Positions 7,937 to 15,589 of a DNA stretch of 47,200 nt are shown in pieces. The translations under genes were made by a program, and so were the position numbers. Under the pieces are notes generated by a model. It had not been told where the DNA came from. It searched no databases and worked only from the letters and a program-made list of their open reading frames with translations. The stretch is from Terriglobia bacterium (GTDB taxonomy: Bacteria > Acidobacteriota > Terriglobia > Bryobacterales > UBA6623), in assembly GCA_009838515.1 (NCBI GenBank), contig VXRL01000068.1, forward strand, positions 1 to 47,200. Reading direction: 5' to 3'. Every line of letters begins with the position of its first letter. Positions within the stretch are counted from its first letter, which is position 1.

Positions 7937-9187
7937 ATGGGCCGGACAAGACCAATGACAACTGCACTTCGCTCGACACTCGCCGCAGTGGCCATGCTCG
8001 CCCTGCTTGCAGCCTGCACCACTCCATCCGAAGAGCCAATGGCCGCTGCGGATGGCCCTATGGCTCCGGTCTTTGAGGTCGATCCTCTGTGGCCGAAGCC
8101 GCTCCCCAACCACTGGTTGCTCGGAACCGTCATCGGGGTGGACGTCGATGACCAAGACAATGTCTGGATCGTCCATCGCGGCAGTTCGCTGGAACAAAAG
8201 GAACTTTACGCGACCTGGGACCCGCCGGCGTCGTACTGCTGCTTCGCCGCGCCGCCGGTGCTCGCTTTCAACCAGGCGGGCGAGCTGATCGAGCACTGGG
8301 GCGGCCCCGGCGACGGCTATGACTGGCCGACCTCGAATCACGGCGTTGACGTCGACCACAAGGGAAATGTCTGGATCGGCGGCAACGGTCGCGGCCCGTC
8401 CAAGGAGGCCGCGGCGCTGCCGCACCACGAAGACGCGATGGGCAAGGGACGCGTCCACGACAGCATGGTGCTGAAATTCTCGCGCACCGGCGAGTTTCTG
8501 ATGCAGATCGGCAAGCCGTTCATGGGCGAGGGCAGCCACGACCTGAAGAACTTCAAGCTGCCGGCCAAGACACTGGTCGATCCGGACACGAACGAGCTAT
8601 ACATTGCCGATGGCTACGGCAACCGGCGGGTAATCGTGCTTGACGCCGACACCGGCGAGTACAAGCGGCACTGGGGTGCCTATGGCAATGAGCCGGACGA
8701 CACGCAGCTGCCGGCCTACACGCCCGGCGACAAGCCGGATCAGTTCCGTACGCCCGTGCATGGGGTCGCGCTTTCGGATGACGGCATGGTCTACGTGTGC
8801 GACCGCACCAACGACCGCATCCAAGCGTTTACGACAGACGGGAAGTTCGTGAAAGAGACTTGGATCGAGCCCGACACGCTCGGCGACGGATCGACCTTCG
8901 ATGTCGCTATTTCGCGGGACCCTGGGCAGAAGTATCTGTACGTCGCCGACGGCGCGAACCAGCGCATCCACATCCTCGACCGCGAGTCCTTGGAGGTGCT
9001 GACGAGCTTCGGCGATGGCGGGCGGCAGCCCGGCCAGTTCTACGCGGTCCACAGCGTGGCGACGGATTCGATGGGCAACCTCTACACCACCGAGACCTAC
9101 CGCGGGCAACGCGTTCAGCGATTCGTGTACAAGGGGCTGGCCCCGGTCACGAAGAAGCAACAGGGTGTGGTCTGGCCGACCGACTGA
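7937..9187 (+). CDS. NHL/six-bladed beta-propeller lipoprotein
   Basis: A 416-residue lipoprotein. The second Met (base 7955) starts a compact signal peptide, and the lipobox LLAAC follows (Cys27 counted from the first ATG). The body is a repeated propeller with NHL-type blades: GVDVDDQDNVWIV, GVDVDHKGNVWIG, NELYIADGYGNRRVIVLD, GMVYVCDRTNDRIQAF, KYLYVADGANQRIHILD and MGNLYTTETYRGQRVQRF. Such proteins resemble the peptidyl-alpha-hydroxyglycine amidating-lyase fold, but catalytic function cannot be read from the repeats. It is probably anchored to a membrane facing the periplasm and may bind a ligand or partner. The start could be 7937 or 7955; the latter has a weak GGAC upstream and gives a more normal signal peptide. 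Confidence 0.85.
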   Translation: MGRTRPMTTALRSTLAAVAMLALLAACTTPSEEPMAAADGPMAPVFEVDPLWPKPLPNHWLLGTVIGVDVDDQDNVWIVHRGSSLEQKELYATWDPPASYCCFAAPPVLAFNQAGELIEHWGGPGDGYDWPTSNHGVDVDHKGNVWIGGNGRGPSKEAAALPHHEDAMGKGRVHDSMVLKFSRTGEFLMQIGKPFMGEGSHDLKNFKLPAKTLVDPDTNELYIADGYGNRRVIVLDADTGEYKRHWGAYGNEPDDTQLPAYTPGDKPDQFRTPVHGVALSDDGMVYVCDRTNDRIQAFTTDGKFVKETWIEPDTLGDGSTFDVAISRDPGQKYLYVADGANQRIHILDRESLEVLTSFGDGGRQPGQFYAVHSVATDSMGNLYTTETYRGQRVQRFVYKGLAPVTKKQQGVVWPTD

Positions 9188-9620
9188 GCTGAGTGCCGGT
9201 TGAGCTTGGCGCCGCGCCCGCGAACTAGGTGCTAGAGGAGATGCTCGGGCCTTGGTCGAGGCGGAGGGCATGGGTGTATTCGCCGAGGATTCACGGGGTA
9301 GCGCCGCCAAGTGATTGATCCGTCCTATCGGGCTCAACTCGCAAGACGTGTGCACGGAGTGCTCAGGGCGGCGGTTCAAGCCCGCGGGAAGGGCTGGCCG
9401 AAGCGTGCGACGGGACCTGGCCGCCCGTCAGCTCTGAAACAGTGATGCTGTCCGACGGACATGCGGTAGCCCCTGCCAGGCCGCGTTGGGATTCCTAACA
9501 GCGGCCAACTCGCAAGGGCACTCCAATCCCACGCATTGAACCCTTTACACTTAGGCAGGCGTAAACGAATACAGGGAGGGCGACCGCTCGGTCGGTTACA
9601 TCTCTTCGCCTGCTGCACGG
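9188..9620. other. Non-coding gap before the ECF operon
   Basis: These 433 bases contain no supported gene. An 11-base direct repeat CAACTCGCAAG occurs at 9335-9345 and 9506-9516. An ECF-type promoter lies at 9537-9565. A short open frame on the plus strand near 9215-9313 ends with TGA and resembles nothing I can name. Confidence 0.5.
9537..9565 (+). promoter_or_regulatory. ECF-sigma-type promoter (TGAACC-N17-CGTAAA)
   Basis: TGAACC at 9537-9542 and CGTAAA at 9560-9565 are 17 bases apart. This resembles ECF promoters, whose -35 is rich in GAAC and whose -10 carries CGT(A), for example the SigW type TGAAAC-N16/17-CGTA. It lies 55 bases upstream of the sigma gene. The position suggests autoregulation by that sigma factor, which is an inference. 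Confidence 0.55.
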
Positions 9621-10175
9621 ATGGACATTGCCTCGCGCAAATTGCTCGATGCTGCGCTCGCTGATCCGGAAGCGTTTGCACGCATCGTCGACCATACGCA
9701 GGCGATGGTGTACGGAGTGGCCTTCGGGTTCTTCTCCAACCGTGCCATCGCAGAAGACTTGGCGCAAGAAGCGTACTTGGAGCTGTTCCGCAACCTCGGC
9801 AAGCTGCAATCGGACATGCATCTCGTCAACTGGCTGCGGCAGACCACGGCGCGCAAGTGTATCGACTACTCGCGGCGCAAGAAGCATGCTCCGCACGCGA
9901 GTCTGGATTCCATTCCGGAACGCTCGGTCGACCCGGTCGAGCCCGACCCTCGCCTGTCCGCCGAGCTTGGCCGCAAGGTAGCCGACCTTCCTACGAAGAT
10001 GCGGATGGTCATTGTGCTGCGCTTTCAGGAAGACCTCAAGCTTCACGAGATCGCGGAGGCGTTGGACATCCCGGTTAACACCGTCAAGACCTTGCTGCGA
10101 AGAGCGCTTATTCGGCTCAGGCCCAAGGTCGCCCACCTACGACAGGAGATTTCCTATGTCCCCATGGGACGATAG
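9621..10175 (+). CDS. ECF-type RNA polymerase sigma factor
   Basis: A 184-residue extracytoplasmic-function sigma factor with region 2 and region 4 only. Region 2 includes AIAEDLAQEAYLELFRNLGKL and the -10-reading WLRQTTARKCIDYSRRKK. Region 4 has the helix-turn-helix LKLHEIAEALDIPVNTVKTLL for the -35. The ATG at 9621 is the first plausible start downstream of an ECF-type promoter; no strong ribosome-binding site is seen right before it. The gene overlaps the next by 20 bp, and the third gene encodes a DUF4252 protein, an arrangement usual for sigma / anti-sigma / target operons. The inducing signal is unknown. Confidence 0.93.
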   Translation: MDIASRKLLDAALADPEAFARIVDHTQAMVYGVAFGFFSNRAIAEDLAQEAYLELFRNLGKLQSDMHLVNWLRQTTARKCIDYSRRKKHAPHASLDSIPERSVDPVEPDPRLSAELGRKVADLPTKMRMVIVLRFQEDLKLHEIAEALDIPVNTVKTLLRRALIRLRPKVAHLRQEISYVPMGR

Positions 10176-10539
10176 CCATCATCTCGAGGAAGAGCTCCGT
10201 CGCGTGATGGCGCGGTCGCAAGTGCCGTCCGGGCTCGGCCTCCGCGTCATGGCGCGGATTCGCGACGAGGCTCGTCGGCCAGCGGCGGACCCCCTGCAGG
10301 CGCCCTCTTCCGGCAAGATCTGGTTCCGTGGTGGGCGGGCGCTGGCTGCGTGCGCTTGTGTTGCCTTGCTAGTGACTATCTTTGCTTGGCCTAGGGAAGA
10401 AGAGGGCTTGCAAGCCCACGCGGCGGAGATGGCCGAGGTCGAGCGAGAGCTCGTAGAGGTCTTGCAACTGGCGGGGAGCCAGTGGAACCGCGCGCAAGAG
10501 CTGGCATTCCCAATCGGACAGGACGAAGACCATGACTAA
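10156..10539 (+). CDS. Probable membrane anti-sigma factor
   Basis: A 127-residue protein starting at ATG 10156 inside the end of the sigma gene, with a good ribosome-binding site AGGAGA at 10144-10149. Residues 1-45 are charged and helical (EEELRRVMARSQVPSGLGLRVMARI), which suits binding of a sigma factor. One membrane segment lies at about 58-78. A short acidic helical region (MAEVERELVEVLQLAG) follows on the far side. There is no zinc-binding HxxxCxxC. The call as anti-sigma factor rests on gene order, topology and length. Translation is probably coupled to the sigma gene. The gene overlaps the DUF4252 gene by 8 bp. Confidence 0.75.
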   Translation: MSPWDDSHHLEEELRRVMARSQVPSGLGLRVMARIRDEARRPAADPLQAPSSGKIWFRGGRALAACACVALLVTIFAWPREEEGLQAHAAEMAEVERELVEVLQLAGSQWNRAQELAFPIGQDEDHD

Positions 10540-11125
10540 GACTTACCCACTTCAAGTCATCATCTGCATCGTTGCCACGCTGCTGGTGCTCGCTGCCCCA
10601 GCCTCGCTGCGGGCGCAAGGCCAGTCCGATGACGCCTCCTTGGAATTCTCCGCCTTGGAGGCGAAGGCTGACGAGGTCGTCAAGGTGAATCTTTGGGGAC
10701 GACCGCTCGAGCAGGCCAAGAGGCTGCTCGGATTGCGCAAGAACGTCACTGCATCAGTACGCAGCTTCATGAGCGGCCTGACTGCCGTCTACCGGCGAAC
10801 GTACCGCTTTCGCAAGGGCCGAGCCAGCGAGGACGATGTCAGGCCAGTGCACCAGCAACTAGCCGAAGATGGCTGGGTGCCCTTGATCGAGGCCGCTGAC
10901 CGCGACAAGCCACAATCGCTGTCCGTCTACTCTTACTACGACAACGAACAAGTCGCGGGCATGACTGTGGTCTCAACGGATTCGGACGAGGTGACGGTCC
11001 TGAAAATCATCGGACCGGTAGACTTCGAGGCCCTCTCGGAGATCGGCAGCGGCCTTGGCCTGCCCGTGATGAACGTAGCTACGTCCGAAATCCGAAAGCT
11101 GTCGAGCCAGACCCCCGGCAGGTGA
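10532..11125 (+). CDS. DUF4252 exported protein of the ECF operon
   Basis: A 197-residue protein with an N-terminal signal peptide (hydrophobic core VIICIVATLLVLAAPA, likely cut after LRA). The mature part fits DUF4252: VNLWGRPLEQAKRLLG, then YSYYDNEQVAGMTVVSTDSD and VTVLKIIGPVDFEALSEIG. The family has no assigned biochemical function and is often found after ECF sigma/anti-sigma pairs. It could be a sensor or effector of envelope stress. The gene ends 3 bp before the stop of the convergent M16 peptidase gene. Confidence 0.8.
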   Translation: MTKTYPLQVIICIVATLLVLAAPASLRAQGQSDDASLEFSALEAKADEVVKVNLWGRPLEQAKRLLGLRKNVTASVRSFMSGLTAVYRRTYRFRKGRASEDDVRPVHQQLAEDGWVPLIEAADRDKPQSLSVYSYYDNEQVAGMTVVSTDSDEVTVLKIIGPVDFEALSEIGSGLGLPVMNVATSEIRKLSSQTPGR

Positions 11126-11128
11126 GTC

Positions 11129-13882
11129 TCAATCCAATATCGTCCCCTCGGGACTGAGCCTGCGGATGTCGGCGAAACCCAGCTCCCGCACGCCAGCTTC
11201 GATTTCGGCCAGGTCCCCGACCACTACCCAGACAACGCTATCCGGCTGCACGATCTGCATGGCCGCGGTCTCGACATCTTTCAAGCTCACCGCGCGCATG
11301 CGATCGGCATAGGTCTCGAAGTAGTCTTCGGGCAGGCCGTGCTTGAGGATCTTGACCAGCGCTCCCAACACTGCGCGCTTCGTCTCGTACTGTCCAGGCA
11401 GCCGCAGCGTCCGGTTTCTCTGCGCCTTTTCCAGCTCCTCGGCTTCCGGAGGGCGCGGTCCCAAAATGTCCCGCAGTTCCCGGTCCATTTCGATCATCGA
11501 TTCCTTGGTCTTGTCGGTCTGAACTGGAGCGTACGCCATGAACAGCCTCGGTCCGACCGCATCGATCAACGTGCTTCTGGCGCCGTACGCCCAGTGCTTG
11601 TCCTCGCGGAGGTTCATATTGATCCGAGAGGTGAAGCTCCCGCCGAGAATCGAATTCATCGTCTCGATGGAGATCTCGTCCGGATTGTTGGTCGGCGGCG
11701 CGGGCAGGCCGGCTAGGATCACCGACTGCAGCGCGCCGGGCTTGTCGACCAGGTACACGCTCCGCCCGTCGGCGGCCGCCACCTTCGCTATCTCCAACTT
11801 CGGCAGCTCTCCTTCACCCGTCCAGCCGCCGAAGCGTTTCTCCAGCATTGGCTGGAGGGTCGCCAGCGGCACATCGCCGACTACGACGAGAGTGGCATTG
11901 CGGGGACGATACCACGTGCGGTGAAACGACACCACATCGTCGCGGGTCAAGGACGTCACCGATTCAACAGTGCCGCTGCCGGTCATTGGAGCCGCGTAGG
12001 CGTGATCTTCTCCGAAGATCAAGCCCGGCAAGAGACGCAGGCCGACCGTGAACGGCTGCGCCAGTTCTTGCTGGATGCCCGCCACACGCAGGCGCTTCAA
12101 TCGATTGAGCTCTTGCTGTGGAAATGACGGGCGCAGCACAACCTCGGCCAACAGATCGAGCGATTCCTCCAGACTCTCCGACAGCGCGGAAAGGGATACG
12201 CTCGCCGTGTCCAATGACGCGGACGAGGAAATCCTCGCACCAATGCGGGTCGCTTGATCGCTGATTTCCAGCGATGACATACCCTCGGTGCCCTCATCCA
12301 GCATCTCTGCAGTCATCCGGGCGAGACCTAGCTTGCTGAGCCGGTCGGCCGCAAAGCCCGCGTCGAAGACGAGAGCCATCTCGACGGTGGGAATAGAGCG
12401 CACGTTGGCGTGCACTACTTTCAATCCGTTCGAGAGCTCGGCCTCGCTTGTGTCCGGAAACGTGAATTCCGGAAAGCCGGAGGCCGATGGCAGCTTGGAG
12501 CGATCCACCTTGCTCTCGGAAACTCGACGTTCCGGGGCCGGGTGAATCTCAAGCACGTAGACGCCGTCGGAGAGGTATTCCGCAGCGGTCGCGCGAATGT
12601 CCTCGGCGGTGGCATCTTCGGCCCAGGCCAGCATCTTCTTATAGTGGGAGGGATCGCCCGTGTACACCTCGTTTCGTGCGAGGATGTCGGACTTGCCGCC
12701 GAATCCGCCGATCCGCTCGGCACCGCGAATGAAGCGCGCCTTGTGGTCCATCTTGGCCCTTGCCAACTCGTCGTCGGTAGGCCCGGATTGCAGGAATGCT
12801 CGGAGTTCCTCGTCTAGAGTGGCCTCGACCTTGGCAAGGTTCCCGTCACGATGAGCGGTGGCTTGGAGAACGACCTGCCCGGCGATTTCTTGGGCTTGGA
12901 TATAGGCCGTGGCGCTGGTGGCGATCTGGTCCTCGTAGACCAAGCGCTTGTACAGCCGCGAGCTCTTGCCGGCGGCGAGCACGTCCGTGGCCAGATCGAG
13001 CAGCACGGCTTCGCGAGTGCCCCATTCCGGCACGTTCCAGACCTTCATGACACGTGCCTGCGGCACGCGGTCTTCGACCTTCTGTCTGTGCTCGCCGGTA
13101 CGGCGGGCAATCCAAGACTGCTGCCTGGCGACGGGCGGCCCGCTGGGGATGCTGCCGAAGTACCGCTCCACCGATTCGCGCGCCTCTGCCGGCGCGATGT
13201 CACCGGCGATCGAGATCACTGCGTTGGCCGCGCCGTAGTAGGTTCGGAACCACTCGTGGACATCCTCTAATGAAGCGGCATCGAGGTCTTCCATCTCTCC
13301 GATCACGGTCCACGAGTACGGATGCCCCTGTGGGAACGTGTTCTTGGTGATCAGTTCGTAGGAGACGGCGTAGGGCTGGTTCTCGCCTTGGCGCTTCTCG
13401 TTCTGGACCACGCCCCGCTGTTCGTCTAGCTTGGCTTGGTCCACCGCGCCGAGCATGTGCCCCATGCGGTCGGATTCCATCCACAGGGCCACTTCCAGCG
13501 CTGGCCGCGGCACGTCTTGGAAGTAGTTGGTGCGGTCTTCGTTGGTCGTGCCGTTAAGATTGGTCGCGCCAATGCGCTCCATGGCTTGGAAGTAGTCGTC
13601 GTTGAAGTTCTCCGAACCGTTGAACATCAAGTGTTCGAACAGGTGGGCGAAGCCCGTCTTGCCGGGCTTCTCGTTCTTCGATCCCACGTGGTACCAGACG
13701 TTGACCGAGACGATCGGCGCCTTGCGGTCCTCATGGACCAGCAGCGTAAGTCCGTTGTCCAAGACGTACTTCGTATAGGCGATGTCGACGTCGGCCTTGA
13801 GCGGCATGGCCAGCATGCTGGTCAAGCAGGCGAGCCCCAGGATCTGGAGCATCGGGAGCTTGCATTGAAGTGCGAATTCCAT
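11129..13882 (-). CDS. Secreted M16 zinc peptidase, two-domain
   Basis: A 917-residue exported insulinase/pitrilysin-like peptidase. A signal peptide spans about residues 1-30. The first M16 domain has the inverted zinc motif HLFEH (His80, Glu83, His84) and the third ligand Glu162 in NEKRQGE. The second half repeats the fold (SLSALSESLEESLDLLAEVVLRPSFP, later YRPRNATLVVVGDV) without HxxEH, so it is the inactive partner domain that completes the substrate chamber. The ATG at 13882 directly precedes the signal peptide; the frame extends further upstream but those residues are arginine-rich and unlike the family. It lies 134 bp downstream of guaB on the same strand. Likely role: degradation of peptides in the periplasm. 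Confidence 0.93.
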   Translation of the reverse strand: MEFALQCKLPMLQILGLACLTSMLAMPLKADVDIAYTKYVLDNGLTLLVHEDRKAPIVSVNVWYHVGSKNEKPGKTGFAHLFEHLMFNGSENFNDDYFQAMERIGATNLNGTTNEDRTNYFQDVPRPALEVALWMESDRMGHMLGAVDQAKLDEQRGVVQNEKRQGENQPYAVSYELITKNTFPQGHPYSWTVIGEMEDLDAASLEDVHEWFRTYYGAANAVISIAGDIAPAEARESVERYFGSIPSGPPVARQQSWIARRTGEHRQKVEDRVPQARVMKVWNVPEWGTREAVLLDLATDVLAAGKSSRLYKRLVYEDQIATSATAYIQAQEIAGQVVLQATAHRDGNLAKVEATLDEELRAFLQSGPTDDELARAKMDHKARFIRGAERIGGFGGKSDILARNEVYTGDPSHYKKMLAWAEDATAEDIRATAAEYLSDGVYVLEIHPAPERRVSESKVDRSKLPSASGFPEFTFPDTSEAELSNGLKVVHANVRSIPTVEMALVFDAGFAADRLSKLGLARMTAEMLDEGTEGMSSLEISDQATRIGARISSSASLDTASVSLSALSESLEESLDLLAEVVLRPSFPQQELNRLKRLRVAGIQQELAQPFTVGLRLLPGLIFGEDHAYAAPMTGSGTVESVTSLTRDDVVSFHRTWYRPRNATLVVVGDVPLATLQPMLEKRFGGWTGEGELPKLEIAKVAAADGRSVYLVDKPGALQSVILAGLPAPPTNNPDEISIETMNSILGGSFTSRINMNLREDKHWAYGARSTLIDAVGPRLFMAYAPVQTDKTKESMIEMDRELRDILGPRPPEAEELEKAQRNRTLRLPGQYETKRAVLGALVKILKHGLPEDYFETYADRMRAVSLKDVETAAMQIVQPDSVVWVVVGDLAEIEAGVRELGFADIRRLSPEGTILD

Positions 13883-14016
13883 TGCGGTGCCTCGGATCGT
13901 CCTTAGTTCAAGATAGCGCCCGGCAAGGCGTCCGTGCAGAGCCTCCAGGATCCCGGCTAGCTGGCAACAAGCGCGGACGCTGCGCCAGCGCTGGCGGACA
14001 CGTGCCAGTGCCGGCG

Positions 14017-15474
14017 TCAGGTCTCGACTTGGTAGTTGGGGGCCTCGGTCGTGATCAGCACATCGTGCACATGCGCCTCGCGGAGCCCGGCTGGCGAGAT
14101 GCGCACGAACCGCGTTTCGCTGCGCATGGCCTCGATCGTGGGGCATCCGCAGTAGCCCATGCCTGCCTGCAGGCCGCCGACGAGCTGATGGACGAGATCT
14201 CCCAGCATCCCTTTGTGCGGAACTCGGCCTTCGACCCCCTCCGGGACCAACTTGCCATCGCCGGAGGCTTGATCGTAGCGGTCGCTGCCCTGATTCATCG
14301 CGCCCAGCGACCCCATCCCCCGGTAGGTCTTGTACGTGCGGCCCTGATACAGCACGGTTTGGCCGGGGCTTTCTTCCGTGCCCGCCAAGAGGCTGCCAAG
14401 CATTACGCTGTGCGCACCGGCGGCGATGGCCTTCGAAATATCGCCGGAATACTTGATCCCTCCATCAGAGATGATCGGGACACCGCTAGCGCTCGCAGCG
14501 GCGACGCATTCCGCGACGGCCGTGATCTGCGGGACGCCCGCTCCTGAGACGATGCGCGTGGTGCAAATGGAACCGGGCCCGATGCCGACTTTGACGCCAT
14601 CGACGTCCAGCTTGATCAGGTCCCGAGTCGCGTCGCCGGTGGCGACGTTGCCCGCAACCAGTTGGACGTCTGGGAGGGCGCGGCGCAGGTTCTTCACGGC
14701 ATCAGCGACGCTCTTGGTGTGTCCGTGGGCCGTGTCAACGACGATTACGTCAACCTTCTTGGCGAACAGCTGCTGTGCCCGCTCAAGATAGTCTCCCTTT
14801 GCACCCACCGCCGCCCCGACGCGCAGACGCCCTTGGTCGTCTTTTGTTGCGTTGGGGAATTTCCGCTTCTTCTGAATGTCCTTGACAGTGATTAGCCCCT
14901 TGAGGACGCCGCCTTCGTCGACTACGAGCAGTTTCTCGATCCGATGCTTGTGCAGCAGGCGCTCTGCGTCGTCCAGCGTCGTGCCGACCGGGACCGTGAC
15001 GAGCTCGTCCTTGGTCATCACTTCCCGGACCTGCAAGTCGAGGCGTTTCTCGAAGCGCAGATCTCGGTTGGTGAGTATGCCGACCAGCTTCGAGGCCTGC
15101 GTCACCGGCACTCCCGAAATGCGATAGGTCGACATCAGCGCGAGGGCGTCACGGATCCGGTCGTCGGGAGAGATCGTGATCGGATCGACGATCATGCCGG
15201 ATTCGCTGCGCTTGACGCGGTCCACTTCCTCCGCCTGCCGCTCGATGGGCATATTGCGGTGGATTATGCCCATTCCCCCTTGGCGGGCGAGCGCAATTGC
15301 CAGCCTGGACTCAGTCACCGTATCCATTGCGGCGCTGAGGATCGGGATGTTGATCGAGATCCCGCGCGTGACGCGCGTAACCGTTGATACCTCCGACGGC
15401 AGGATCTCGCTGTAGGAAGGGAGCAGGAGTACGTCGTCGAAGGTAAGGGCTAGCGGCGGTGATTCTAAGACCAT
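14017..15474 (-). CDS. guaB: Inosine-5'-monophosphate dehydrogenase
   Basis: IMPDH oxidises IMP to XMP with NAD, the committed step of GMP synthesis. The 485 residues match the bacterial family. The barrel start [19 protein letters not shown] is followed by a two-CBS regulatory insert (about 95-205, for example RISGVPVTQ and [13 protein letters not shown]). The catalytic loop [11 protein letters not shown] holds Cys304. The flap [10 protein letters not shown] and the C-terminal [11 protein letters not shown] carry the mobile active-site residues. The start at ATG 15474 lies 5 bases from a TAGAAT box and has no Shine-Dalgarno sequence. An M16 peptidase gene follows on the same strand. Confidence 0.97.
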   Translation of the reverse strand: MVLESPPLALTFDDVLLLPSYSEILPSEVSTVTRVTRGISINIPILSAAMDTVTESRLAIALARQGGMGIIHRNMPIERQAEEVDRVKRSESGMIVDPITISPDDRIRDALALMSTYRISGVPVTQASKLVGILTNRDLRFEKRLDLQVREVMTKDELVTVPVGTTLDDAERLLHKHRIEKLLVVDEGGVLKGLITVKDIQKKRKFPNATKDDQGRLRVGAAVGAKGDYLERAQQLFAKKVDVIVVDTAHGHTKSVADAVKNLRRALPDVQLVAGNVATGDATRDLIKLDVDGVKVGIGPGSICTTRIVSGAGVPQITAVAECVAAASASGVPIISDGGIKYSGDISKAIAAGAHSVMLGSLLAGTEESPGQTVLYQGRTYKTYRGMGSLGAMNQGSDRYDQASGDGKLVPEGVEGRVPHKGMLGDLVHQLVGGLQAGMGYCGCPTIEAMRSETRFVRISPAGLREAHVHDVLITTEAPNYQVET

Positions 15475-15479
15475 GCAAT

Positions 15480-15505
15480 ATTCTAGCTTCCGTGTTGGCT
15501 GTCAA
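15480..15505 (-). promoter_or_regulatory. Promoter elements abutting guaB start
   Basis: On the minus strand TTGACA (15500-15505) is followed by TAGAAT (15480-15485), 5 bases before the guaB ATG. The spacing between them is only 14; the overlapping hexamer AATATT would give 17. Either reading puts the transcript start at or next to the ATG, so guaB mRNA may be leaderless. Confidence 0.45.
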
Positions 15506-15589
15506 GTGCATCAGCGAGGAGTGAAGTTCCCCATCGGCGATCAAGACAGGTTGTTTCCGCATTGGTGGCGTTGCGGGGGTGGCTGGCGT

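Noticed and set aside
9360..9400. tRNA-like T-arm (GGTTCAAGCCC)
   Set aside because: No acceptor stem, D-arm or anticodon arm can be folded around it.
13883..14146. N-terminal extension of the M16 peptidase frame
   Set aside because: Arginine-rich and unlike the family; the signal peptide starts at ATG 13882.
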